Of a stretch of DNA of 64,000 nt, positions 10,307 to 20,281 are shown piece by piece (position 1 is the stretch's first letter; each line of letters begins with the position of its first letter). Source of the stretch: Naganishia liquefaciens (Eukaryota; Basidiomycota; Tremellomycetes; Filobasidiales; Filobasidiaceae); assembly GCA_013423385.1 (NCBI GenBank), contig BLZA01000017.1:496001-560000 (forward strand), read 5' to 3'. The position numbers were made by a program, and so were the translations under genes. The notes beneath the pieces were generated by a model. It was given only the letters and a program-made list of their open reading frames with translations. It was not told where the DNA came from and made no database searches.

Positions 10307-13045
10307 TTACTTTTCTTCATTTTTCTTTCCTCTCTTAAAAGTCCATGTGGGATCTCTCCAGCGTTTTCCTTTTCTGATGACTATCCAGAATCCCAGGCAA
10401 GACAGTATCAGAACCCCTGTTAATATCGTGTAGAGGCCGCCGTCGCCTATGGCATTCTTTGTGGAACAAGCGATCAAAACAGAGCCACGATCGCTCGCTT
10501 GACGAAGGTACTTACCCGTATTGGAAGCGCGACTTGACTGGCAACGCATGCAAATGCGCCCCTGAAGAGGGAATTACATGCGACCTAGGTGGCAACAGGA
10601 AGAATGGTGTGAGACAGCCTCTCGTAAGCTTCAAGCCGCCCCAACTCACGGCCGACGAGCTGCGACCTGGATTGGCATCGACGAGGTAAGCTAGAGTCGA
10701 TGAGTAGATCACCCTGAACCACATCGTCAGTTGCTGTCGAAACTTCAGTCACTACGGTCAGATACTGACATTATGCTGAAGCCATTGAAGAATAGTGCGA
10801 TCAGCGGGCCCGCTGCATTCGTCTTTTTATCGGCGGTCCATGCGTATGCCAGCAGTGAAGGGATCATGATGAACATTGCTTCGCGGTGAATGACTTCAGT
10901 ATGATAAACGAAAACTCACGCCTATATGCACATACCGGGTACTGTGGACTGCAATCGCATTTCAGGTTCTCCAACCCCGCCGTTCTTCTTTTTCAATTTT
11001 CGAAGCATGACATCGCTGTACTTTCCGCCCAAAATACTGCCAACGACGTTGCCGCCGCCTATGTAGGAGAACTCTCAACACGACCGAAGACCGCGACGCG
11101 AAAGAAGCGACATACCAAAGGAAAGAAGAGCCAATCCGACCTTGAGCGCAGAGTAGTTGTAAGGAGGCCTGTAATGACCAATGAGCATCGATCGACGGGA
11201 CTGCTCTGCATCACAGGTTCTCACTCTGCAAAAAGTACCGCTCCTGTGAAGGCAATGGTGTATTGTACAGCAAAGAGGCATCCTGGCAGGAAAGGCGATG
11301 ATAAGTTTGCCGTAGATGAATCGCATGTAGTCGCCGTACCGGAACATACAACGCCCAAGGAATTGTTGGGGCGTTTGAGGATATGCCACATCGCCGGCAG
11401 AGGATTGATGTCCTTCAAGGATAGCTGTATCTCGATTTCATTCTCCTCATGTTCGGTTACTTTTGGTTTTTTCCAAAACTTGCAGTTGCGACGTTTCACC
11501 ACCGGGTGCATGTCGCCGACGTCTTGAATGGCGCGCTCATGCGCCAAGCGATCTGTCGAGGTCGGCGTTCCCGCCGGCGCTGTTGTGGCAGCGCCCGATT
11601 TGGTTGTCATGGTAGAGGACGCCACAAGGGTGTCTTCCTCGCCTTCCACGGGCGTGTGTAACCCCGTTCGAGCGGTCGGTGTAGGCGGTACCGTGGTACC
11701 TGGCGTCGGATCAGATGATGAGAAACCCCTTTGGATCTTCTTCAGTCGTTTCCTTTCAGCACTCTCGTGGTGTGCCAGTGCCCTCTTCAGCGCCCTCTTC
11801 GTAGCCGCTTGGTAGATGTGCGAGCGTTCTTTGCGGTACGAGTCGGGGAAGAAGAGGAAACTACAAAAGGAAACGCCTCCGAAAGCGGCCAAGAAATAGA
11901 ATGTGGCCCGCCACGAAAAGCCTTTGGTCAGCAGACCGCCAATGACGGGACCGAGAGATGGTCCAAGTAGAGGCACGGCGTAGTATAGGCCCATCCTGAA
12001 AAAGATTTCAGGTTAAGTGTCGCTCAGAACGCCCTTTCCTGAATCCACTTACTTGCTGCCCCTCTCATGCCTTTCATAGATATCTGCGAGCGTACCGGCA
12101 CCGATTGCAAGGACCGCAGATGATCCAAATGCCTGTAGCAATCGCATTATGACTGACGCCCGAAGGCATGAGATTCTCGACCTGGAAAGCTATGATCTGG
12201 CTTACTCAAGAGTGTCATCGAAGTCGCCCGTCCGGCAACGATAGTGCCGGTAATGAAAAGCTGAAGTGAACGGATCAGCTACTTGCTGGCAGTCCTCTGG
12301 ACGACCTACTGCATTCGAGACAAGGTAGATGATCTTGCAAAGCAGATATCAAGGAAAGTCTTTAGACCGATGATCTTCCATGCGCAAAATCCGGGGACGC
12401 TACCTTTCGGCCCGTTATCTCAGCGACTGTCGACCATACTAAGGGTGAATTATGGCGTGTTACCTTACGGCTATGGAAAACGCGAGCGATTTGATCTGCC
12501 AACGCACCTACTGGAAAACCCCCTTGGAGTAGAATAAAGATGGATATGGACAGCGCTAGTTGGTTATCGGTTGCGTGTAGTTCCTCCCGTAGCTCATCGA
12601 ATGCTGGATTGTAAATCGAAGCGCCCATGGTCGGGGAAATGGACGCTATTGAGATCATGGCCAAAATGATAGTCTGAAGATTGAAGAACGTCGTCTCCTG
12701 CTTTGGATTTCGATCTCCCGCACAACTGCTTACCTTTTTCCTGTGACTCCATTCGCGGGGATCGTCATCCACAGGGGCATGTTCTATGTCCACAACAGGT
12801 AATTGGAAAGACTCCTCAGGTCCTTTCGGTTCACCTGGAGGTAAGTCAAAGTGTGCATGATGTTTCTGCGAAGGCGAAGGAGTTGAGCGTCTTGGGTATT
12901 CGTCGCTGTCGTCGGGCGGAAGTGAGTTGCGTTCCGATGCCACTTGGCGGAGCTCGTAGGTCTCCGCTGTTTCAGCAGCAGGTGCTGTCCCAGCTGCTTC
13001 ACCGGCTGCTTTCGTTGTCGGTGCAAGTTGTTGCGGAATATCCAT
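10307..13045 (-). CDS. Major facilitator superfamily transporter, DHA1 multidrug type
   Basis: This is a proton-coupled drug or polyamine exporter of the plasma membrane, of the 12-helix DHA1 group (Qdr/Dtr/Tpo-like). The start at 13045 gives an acidic Ser/Pro-rich cytosolic N-tail (MDIPQQLAPTTK ... DDDPREWSHRKK). Helix 1 then reads IILAMISIASISPTMGASIY and runs into a PAFDELREEL segment. Later hallmarks are GLYYAVPLLGPSLGPVIGG (motif C-like) followed by FSWRATFYFLAAFGG. A long central loop is very basic, then Ser/Thr-rich (KRALKRALAHHESAERKRLK). The last helix (LYTILTGVLILSCLGFWIVI) is followed by a short lysine-rich tail ending GKKNEEK. Many short introns cut the membrane part and I did not resolve every border. 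The substrate is unknown. Confidence 0.8.
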
Positions 13046-13743
13046 CTGAGCTGTTGGGATCGATATTCTAGGACCCGGTATGCAGTCAACGATCCATCTG
13101 AGGCCTGAGGGCGTGATTCTCGACTGGGTATACTGGTCACTTTCAGTCCTGAGCAAATGGTGCGGAACGACCCGATACTTGACCCGAGTGGGTAGAATAC
13201 ATCAATGTCCCAATCCTTCTGCATTCTAGGCTGAATTTTAAGGCATGACGGAGATCCCCGAATAGCAATGACATCCTGCTGATCGAGCGAGAATCACCGC
13301 AAGACCCGAGACTCGAGAAGCACGATCGGCGTTCATTACAGTTGTCGCGACCCGAACTCGACCCGAATGATCCGAATGAGCCGAAGCGTGGGACTACTCT
13401 ACTAGCAGTTCAGGTCGTCCGAAGTTACTTATCCCAAACAACAATAGAGCAGGGTATCTGACGACTGAGTAGCTCTGAGATCGCAAAGAAGCTCTACACT
13501 ACATGCATCAAGCTTGTCGATAAGTTTACAGACCGAGAAATGGGCTTTCACCTGGATCCAAAGGCATCGATTGCTCATTGAAAGGGTTGTCATGTCAATT
13601 GCATTTAGTGAAGCGTTCAAGAAGAAAATTACAAGGTCAGCGCGGTAGCAAGAGCCGTACGATAATATATCAGTCTATGTTCGATGTGTTACCGGGATTT
13701 TGAATGCAGTTGATTTGCTCAAACGTTTGCCTTCTCAGGAGAT

Positions 13744-14418
13744 TTACCCACAGCGAGATTTAGCCACGACAGCGAGTGAGGCGATCAGATTAGCCACCTT
13801 TTCAAGGCAATTGATGCCATAGATGTCGGTTTCGATTGACGCGTCTCTATCTCTATACTCAACGCTCACATTGCCTCTAGGAGGACAATCTAGAAAGAGC
13901 AACAATTCAATCAGCTCGTTATAGTTAGGCAAGTCGAAGGCGGAAGCATCGGCAGACAGGGCAAGTCCGAATAAGGCCTATCAGTGGATCCCTCTCCTGC
14001 ATCCAATTAAGGTAGAGGAAAGGCCATCTCGCATGCCCTCGACGGGCAAGTCGTGATCATTCGCTGTTGTATCCAACGAAAGCCTTTCCAGGGCTGGGAA
14101 CGACGGCGACAGAAAGTCCACGGAGTGAGTTTCACTGTGCGATCCAGACATATACCGATTACGTCGTTGGACATGATCTCGCGAACGCATCGGCTGTTGT
14201 ACCGAATCGTGTCCACATGCGGAGAAAGACTCCTCTCGCATGCAAACGTGTTGTATTTCCCGCATTTCACGTCCAATGGCAGTATGACTGGCTGACAGAA
14301 CGCTTGATAGACTCCTGAACCCGCAAGGATACGAAGAGTCTTCGAGAAACCATCGCCGTGGCAATGCAATCGATCTGACCATTGGTAGGTGAAGGTTCAC
14401 TGGTCGACATTTCCCCCG
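13744..14418 (-). pseudogene. Probable broken hypothetical gene (possible F-box/leucine-rich type)
   Basis: Three minus-strand frames carry protein-like sequence in collinear order. They are a piece around 14400-14100 (TLRILAGSGVYQAFCQPVIL and SPHVDTIRYNSRCVREI), a piece at about 14130-13990 (LSPSFPALERLSLDTT, leucine-rich-repeat-like), and a piece ending at 13744 (NYNELIELLLFLDCPPRG). The first two change frame within a few bases, leaving no room for an intron. The simplest reading is a host gene with at least one frameshift, or an assembly error. An ATG at 14416-14418 could be the old start. I recognise no family with certainty; the F-box idea rests only on style. It lies between the transporter and PAC1. 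Confidence 0.35.
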
Positions 14419-15341
14419 AAATCCGTCCTCCAGCCTCCGAGATTAGGTCTCGTCTCCTGTTCGCTCGGGCCTTTGCGCCGCAGATCCCTTGATATCCTTG
14501 ATCGCCGAAGCGGTGAAGATGAGAGAGAGTAGGCGTCTACTCCCGAGCGACCTTTCCGCAACATGCAGGTGCAGCCAAACCAAAACCGAAACGGTTACGG
14601 AACTGGCATGCATGATGCGGTTGTACAAGGTTCGAGGTTTGCTGTCGTCCGGCCTTTTACGACTTCGAGCTCGGCTCGTCCGACTGGTTGTCCAGTTTTC
14701 ACATGGTCAAACCAAGAAGGCGAATCGTGCCCTGATCCTCGTGGCATACTTGGAGGAAAGAAGCTGTGGCGTACAGACTATTCTTGGCTGGAGGTCGAGA
14801 TATCGGGTTGCCGCCGTCGTCAGGCATTATCGGCAGAGCGTTCAGACCTTTTACTAGTCAAAACATCATGTAGGCTTCGGGATGTCCCGTCTGGCGATGG
14901 CAGTGGAAAAGAGAAGATGAAAGCAGGCCACTTACGGTTCTTCTAAGTCGGATGAGCCCCGTCCTGACCTCGAATGACTCTGGGCAGCATTCGCCTGTGA
15001 ATTGCAATCTGGAGAGCGAAAAACTGGAGATGATTGGAACCGGCTTTATGAGGCCAAAACCAAGAACATGGAGATATCCTCATCAGAACACCTTTGGGCA
15101 ACGGCACAATCAAGCTAAACTGGGAGGATAAGCTGGAGGATGTTCCGACACGCGTTCACCTCAGCTCGATCGCTTTCACGAGCCAATATCGCGAAGGTGA
15201 GGATAGATGTTGAGTGATGATCCCTCTTTCGGGCTCCATCCCGTTTTTCCTCATCGTTTGCATCGAGAACAAAGGCAAGGGCGAGGTCGTGCAGGAAAGG
15301 CTACCCGCAAGAACGCTCAATCAGTGATATTCTCATAAGCC
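14419..15341. other. Intergenic: PAC1 promoter and upstream DNA
   Basis: About 0.9 kb precede PAC1. Open frames exist on both strands around 14440-14950 (for example a plus frame from 14563), but neither shows a family motif, a convincing start or splice continuation. The PAC1 promoter should lie in the right half. I see no other feature. Confidence 0.45.
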
Positions 15342-17177
15342 ATGTCATACTCTATGAGTCTCCTGACGGAGCGGCAGAAGGAAGAACTGTGAGTCCTCCT
15401 CAACATGAACATTTCGAAGCTGATCTAGCCATGACTCTTAAGACATAAGGCGATGCTCTCATATCTTTACAACTCGGGCATGCACGCCACATTTGATGCT
15501 CTGAAAATTGAGTCGAACAATACCGACATACAGATGGATGAACCAGGAGCCGCAACGAGGTATCACGGCCTTCTGGAAAAGAAGTGGACAAGTGTCATTA
15601 GGCTGCAAAAGAAGGTCAGTTCGGTAATAGGGTTTTCCTCAGTGTGCTTGCCGAAAAAGTCAGTCGTCACTGAAATGATACCTCAGATCATGGACCTAGA
15701 AGCACGCAACGCAGCATTACAGTCCGAATTGGCCTTACCGGGACGTTCATCGTCGACAACAGCATCAAACAACCCCGACTGGATCCCACGTCCACCGCAT
15801 CGCCATACACTACCAGGTCATAGAGGTCCAATTTCTAAAGTGACGTTCCATCCTGTGTGGAATGTCCTTGCTTCGGCGAGCGAGGATGCGAGTATCAAGA
15901 TTTGGGATTGGGAAGCAGGAGAGTGCGAACGGACGTTAAAGGGGCACACAAAAGCGGTGATGGATGTGGATTTTGATCCGAAAGGTGATTTGCTGGGTAA
16001 GTTACTCATGCATTCGTTCATCACTCGCTCAACTATTAACCAAAGCTCGCCAGTATCATGTTCGAATGATATGTCGATAAAGATCTGGGACACACAAAAC
16101 TCGTACAAGAATACGAAGACGCTTCAAGGCCACGATCATTCGGTCTCATCCGTTCGCTTTCTGCCACCGCAGGGCGATTTCATCGTCAGTGCGAGTAGGG
16201 ATAAAACGGTACGGATATGGGAAGTTGCTACAGGGTGAGTCGAGCGAAAGCCAGGGTCTGCATCTTTACTCACCATTTTCTCGCTCAGATACTGCGTGAA
16301 AACACTATGGGGCCATGAACAATGGGTCAGGAGCGTATCGCCATCGGAAGACGGCAAGCTGCTGGTAACGGCGTCAAGTGACTTGGTATGTGCGCCAAAG
16401 ATCGTTTTCACTCTACAGCCCTGACGCTGCCCCTTCGAAAACGTACTACCAGACTTCAATCATCTTTGATAGAACGACAGGCGAGGAAAAGTTACAGCTC
16501 AGAGGTCATGAGAATGTCGTAGAGGCTGCAGAATTTGCGCCAGTAGCATCGTATGCGGTGCTCAGACAAATGACCGGTATACGGGTAAGTTTACCTTCAT
16601 GGAGTTCTTAGTTAAGCCGAAAATAGTCAGGCCGAAAATCTGATACTCCAGGCTCAGGCTTCCGCAACAGATGAGAGGGCAAAACAGCCTGGCTGCTTTA
16701 TTGCCACCGGTTCGCGAGACAAGACAATACGTTTGTGGGATGGTCTGACAGGGCAGTGTGTCAAGATTTTGGCAAGTTGTGGGTGAGAAATAGGGTTGAA
16801 CATCTCTGACTCGAGATACACAAGACCGGACACGATAACTGGATCCGAGCTCTCGCATTCCATCCAAACGGAAAGTACCTCCTTTCTGCCTCAGATGACA
16901 AGACGATTCGAGTATGGGATTTGTCACTGGGAAAGCTGTGGAAAACGATAGATGCCCACGATCATTTCGTCTCGTGCCTGACATGGGGAAGAACAACGAC
17001 CGGCGCAACGACATCTACCGGAGCGAATGGCATGACGGCTGGTCAAGAGGTGAAGAGGCGGGTTAGCGTACTGGCGACGGGATCGGTAGATCAGACAATC
17101 AAGGTAAGCGGAAACAATGACAGGTCTCGCAGAGGAGGCTTATTCCTGAATGACATTCTTAGGTATGGCTGCCATAA
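15342..17177 (+). CDS. PAC1: PAC1/LIS1, dynein regulator (nuclear distribution protein)
   Basis: LIS1/Pac1 binds the dynein motor with NudE/Ndl1 and controls its attachment to microtubules and nuclear migration. The spliced start reads [16 protein letters not shown] then [20 protein letters not shown], which is the LisH dimerisation motif. A short coiled coil follows ([20 protein letters not shown]). Then come seven WD40 blades with typical signatures: [96 protein letters not shown] and [17 protein letters not shown], ending [11 protein letters not shown] plus VWLP from a last tiny exon. Family-typical length and motif order make the call secure. Confidence 0.95.
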
Positions 17178-17596
17178 TCAGACACCTCTTTCAACTACGC
17201 TTTTGAACTTCGATTTCTCTCTTCTACTCTTCGAGTCTCCTTATTCTGATGCCTGTAGACTTGAATCGCACTATGCATTGTTTAGCTGGTGCGCGCCACG
17301 ACCATGCCTGACATGAGCATATCCACTTCTAGAGCTGAGCTGTTCAGCAAAATTCTCGCAAGGTCACTGCGACACTATCATCGTATATCCAACTACATGA
17401 AAACAGCAGAAGACGGGGCTCGTTTCGATTTTGTAGTCGCTGACATGTCCACGCCTTGCGATGTAGGTTCAACGCTTGAGGGATGCATTGCGGCACGCGT
17501 CGGTTGCGTGGCGGGCGGCTTCGCGCTCTCAGCAGCTGCGACCACGACTACCAAGAGCTTCTTTAGATCTACTGATTTCAAGTCTCGTCGGGAGGA
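17178..17596. other. Convergent 3' intergenic region
   Basis: This stretch separates the stop codons of PAC1 and the minus-strand mitochondrial protein gene. A plus frame of about 100 codons (17289-17600) has no family motif and runs into the neighbouring stop codon. I treat the region as two 3' UTRs with terminators. Confidence 0.5.
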
Positions 17597-18256
17597 CTAA
17601 CCATCTCGCCATTCCTTCTCCGCCGCCTGCTCCTCTTCCTCCTTGGTCAGCTTCGCCCTCTTTCTGCCAAACAGAACTTCCTTCCACCCGACACTGCGGG
17701 CTTCTTTGAAGTCTGATAGCTCTGAATTCTCATCGGCTGGGTGTATACGCTCCCTCAAGCCGACCATCTCGAGCTCTCTCTCAACTTCTGCTTCATCCGG
17801 CCAAGGCACTTCTTGCTGGTCGAGGTCAGTTCCCGTCTTGATGCCCGCGGCGGCGCGATATCGATTGATAAGACCCTCTAGTACACTGATCTGTGCATCC
17901 CTCCTGGCGCCTTCTTCCTTCTTGAGAGTCCGTAGGCGGAGCAGATTGTAGGCGAGAGATGTTAATATCGTCCAATAAATGAGGAACGGGATCAACGGTT
18001 TGAGGCGTTGGGATATCGGTGGGAATTGGCTTGGATCCGGCTTGGGAATGAAGAAGGGGTTATCCGGCGACATCTGGCCTTGCTGACGCATCGGACGAGA
18101 TGATCTTGTCGAGGCTTGACGTCGGGATCGCATGATTCCGCTACGTTGGGCATTTCTGCCGGGTATGTTGAGGTGGGACCGTACCATAACTGCGTCGCGT
18201 CGTAATCCGGGCACGAAGCTGGACCACGTTGAGAAAGATGTCTGGTACGTCTGCAT
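17597..18256 (-). CDS. Small single-helix protein, probably mitochondrial, function unknown
   Basis: The 219-residue frame shows no intron. Residues 1-65 are rich in Arg/Ser and poor in acidic residues (MQTYQTSFSTWSSFVPGLRR, SRRQASTRSSRPMRQQGQM), like a mitochondrial targeting sequence. A PDNPFFIPKPDPSQFPPIS linker leads to one transmembrane helix (LIPFLIYWTILTSLAYNLL). A charged, probably coiled-coil stretch follows (LKKEEGARRDAQISVLEGLI), and then an acidic C-terminus with lysine-glutamate repeats. The start at 18256 is the only ATG upstream of the leader. I recognise no family. A single-pass inner-membrane subunit or assembly factor is an inference from topology only. The gene shares a 240-base divergent promoter with the lectin gene. 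Confidence 0.7.
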   Translation of the reverse strand: MQTYQTSFSTWSSFVPGLRRDAVMVRSHLNIPGRNAQRSGIMRSRRQASTRSSRPMRQQGQMSPDNPFFIPKPDPSQFPPISQRLKPLIPFLIYWTILTSLAYNLLRLRTLKKEEGARRDAQISVLEGLINRYRAAAGIKTGTDLDQQEVPWPDEAEVERELEMVGLRERIHPADENSELSDFKEARSVGWKEVLFGRKRAKLTKEEEEQAAEKEWRDG

Positions 18257-18496
18257 GGTGATGGCTACCGACGATGACTTTGCCGTAAAGCAGACTTCGG
18301 TTTCCACAGGCAAATCGTCTTTCTACTTGCATGTCTGACCAGCTCAACCAGCTTGCCAACCCTAATTTGGGTCGATCAGCGTGTCGATCGCTCCAGTGTG
18401 ACGCGTCAAGCGGCACATGCTCTTCCTGCTTCACAAGTCTTGCTGCTTGCTACACCGTGAACAGACAATCACCGCGACGACCTCAGGCCATTCATC
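18257..18496. promoter_or_regulatory. Divergent promoter: mitochondrial protein / ER lectin
   Basis: Only 240 bases lie between the two start codons, so both leaders and promoters must be packed here. No TATA box or known factor site can be named with confidence. Confidence 0.55.
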
Positions 18497-20184
18497 ATGA
18501 AGTGGTACAAATCTCTTCTATCCTCTCTTCCCCTGCTACTTGCAATCCCTAGCATCGTGGCCAAAGAGGAAGTGGAGGATACCGTGTCCAGTCATGTTGA
18601 AAGGGTTTGTCTAATGTCAGTCGGCTTTGGCCTTTCCAGCTGACGCAAACTGTGCTCCACAGTTGGTGCCCTTGCGCACGCATACTCTGTATGCTCCTTA
18701 TGTAGACCAAGACCTGCAGGTAAGCCTTGTATGGCATTTGCTACTATCCATATCTTACTCATCTGCCTTTCCTGTGATAGAATCGATGGTAAGCCCAGGC
18801 TTGGAAAGCATTAGATGCAGGAGCATGACGAGGGACTACTTATTGTGGGCGACCAGGTGGGATTTTGGCGGTGATGCCATCATTGTGAGCTTCTTTCTCG
18901 GAACTGGCAATTGTATGCTCATCAAGTCATGTCTTTCATCGCTCCTCCCTCGCTGATCCAGAACACGAATAAACATATTCGACTTACCCAAGATCGCCAA
19001 TCCGAGGTCGGATGGCTATGGTCTCGTATGCCCATACGTGTCACCAATTATCAAGTCGAGGTCGAATTCAAGGTATATGATAATTTCTTTCTCCATCGTC
19101 GTGCGCTGACTTCTGGTTCTATTTCGCCAGATCAACGGCAAAGGACACTCACTGTTCGGTGATGGCCTTGCACTTTGGCTGACCAAAGACAGAGTGCAGC
19201 CTGGACCAGTGTTCGGCAGTGTGGATTACTTTACAGGTCTCGCCGTCTTCATGGATACGTAAGTCCGCCAAAACCCACCTGACTTACCATAGGTCTCCCT
19301 TTGATTCCCATCATACTGCGACGCAGGTACGCAAATTCTCGACATTCGTACTCGTTCCCGAGAGTCACAGCAATGATGGGAGACGGAAGGACGGCGTATG
19401 ACCATGATCACGATAACGAAAAGACAGAGGTGAGTAAACTTCATTGCTTGCAATCTGAGGTGATTACTTATTCCTCTCTTCTTCTCGCTTCCGCAGTTGG
19501 CCGCTTGCTCTGTTAGTGCAGTATTAATCTGCGATTCTCTCGTATCTGACTTCCTTGCATCAGGTGGACGTCAGACGCAGGGAAATTGGCACAAAACTCC
19601 GATTAACGTATCTTGGGGAACTGAAAAAACTACAGGTGCGCATGTTGTGGCCGTCTTCAGACACCCGGGTTCGCAAACTTATGGTGCGGAGTCTATTCAG
19701 TTGAAGCTGCAGACTGATAAGTGGGAAGAATGGAAGGTCTGCTTCGAGGTGTCCGACTTTGAATTGCCTGCTGGCGAGATCTATCTCGGATTCTCTGCTG
19801 CAACTGGTGACGTATCCGATGCTCACGAGTAAGTCAGGAATGCTGAAAGGACCCAAAGAAAGAGCTGTGCTGACCACCCTGATCTGATCTACAGTATCAT
19901 ATCCGTCTCCACAAATCAAATATACACCAACAGAACGTATGGTGCACCGCCAGCTAATGTGGCGCAAGCGCACAAGTCGCAAAGCTTCAAGGCTCGCTCG
20001 GGCTCCGGATTCGCATCTTGGTTCCTCTTCTTCTTGAAAGCGACCGGTCTCGTCTTTTTCTGCGTCTTTGCGTTCTCGGCATGGGTGAGTTGAGTTCATC
20101 GGATTCCATGCACTGCCATTTGATAATCGTTCCCCGTCTCATCAGCGCACCTACAACGCCCAAAAGAATGGCAAGCGGTTTTGA
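18497..20184 (+). CDS. L-type lectin cargo receptor (VIP36/Emp47 family)
   Basis: This is a membrane lectin that binds high-mannose glycoproteins in the ER-Golgi route. A signal peptide is visible at the start (MKWYKSLLSSLPLLLAIPSI, then VAKEE). The lectin domain reads WWDFGGDAII, QSEVGWLWSRMPI, then NGKGHSLFGDGLALWLTKDR, GLAVFMDTYANSRHSYSFPR, YDHDHDNEKTELAACS, WEEWKVCFEV and AATGDVSDAHDIISV. It carries the calcium/sugar residues of the family (Asp of FMDTYAN, DH of YDHDHD, the GDVSDAHD loop). One helix near the C-terminus (SWFLFFLKATGLVFFCVFAF) is followed by a short cytosolic tail ending KNGKRF, close to the KRFY end of animal VIP36 but lacking the last Tyr. At least seven exons are needed. 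It converges on the CorA gene with 97 bases between stops. Confidence 0.92.
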
Positions 20185-20281
20185 AATATGACATCGAATT
20201 GCGATATTTTGTTTCAACAATCATACCAGATCATGCCAAGATGTACTACAACAGTCGATGCAAATCTACGAGCATAGCATG

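Noticed and set aside
10307-13045. Transporter as part of a biosynthetic gene cluster
   Set aside because: The neighbours are RSC9, a broken gene and PAC1. No biosynthetic enzyme lies nearby.
14563-14946. 127-codon plus-strand frame upstream of PAC1
   Set aside because: No motif, no splice continuation and an equally open minus strand. There is no evidence for a gene.
17289-17600. 103-codon plus-strand frame between PAC1 and the mitochondrial protein gene
   Set aside because: It lies in a convergent 3' gap, has no family motif and overlaps the stop codon of the neighbour.
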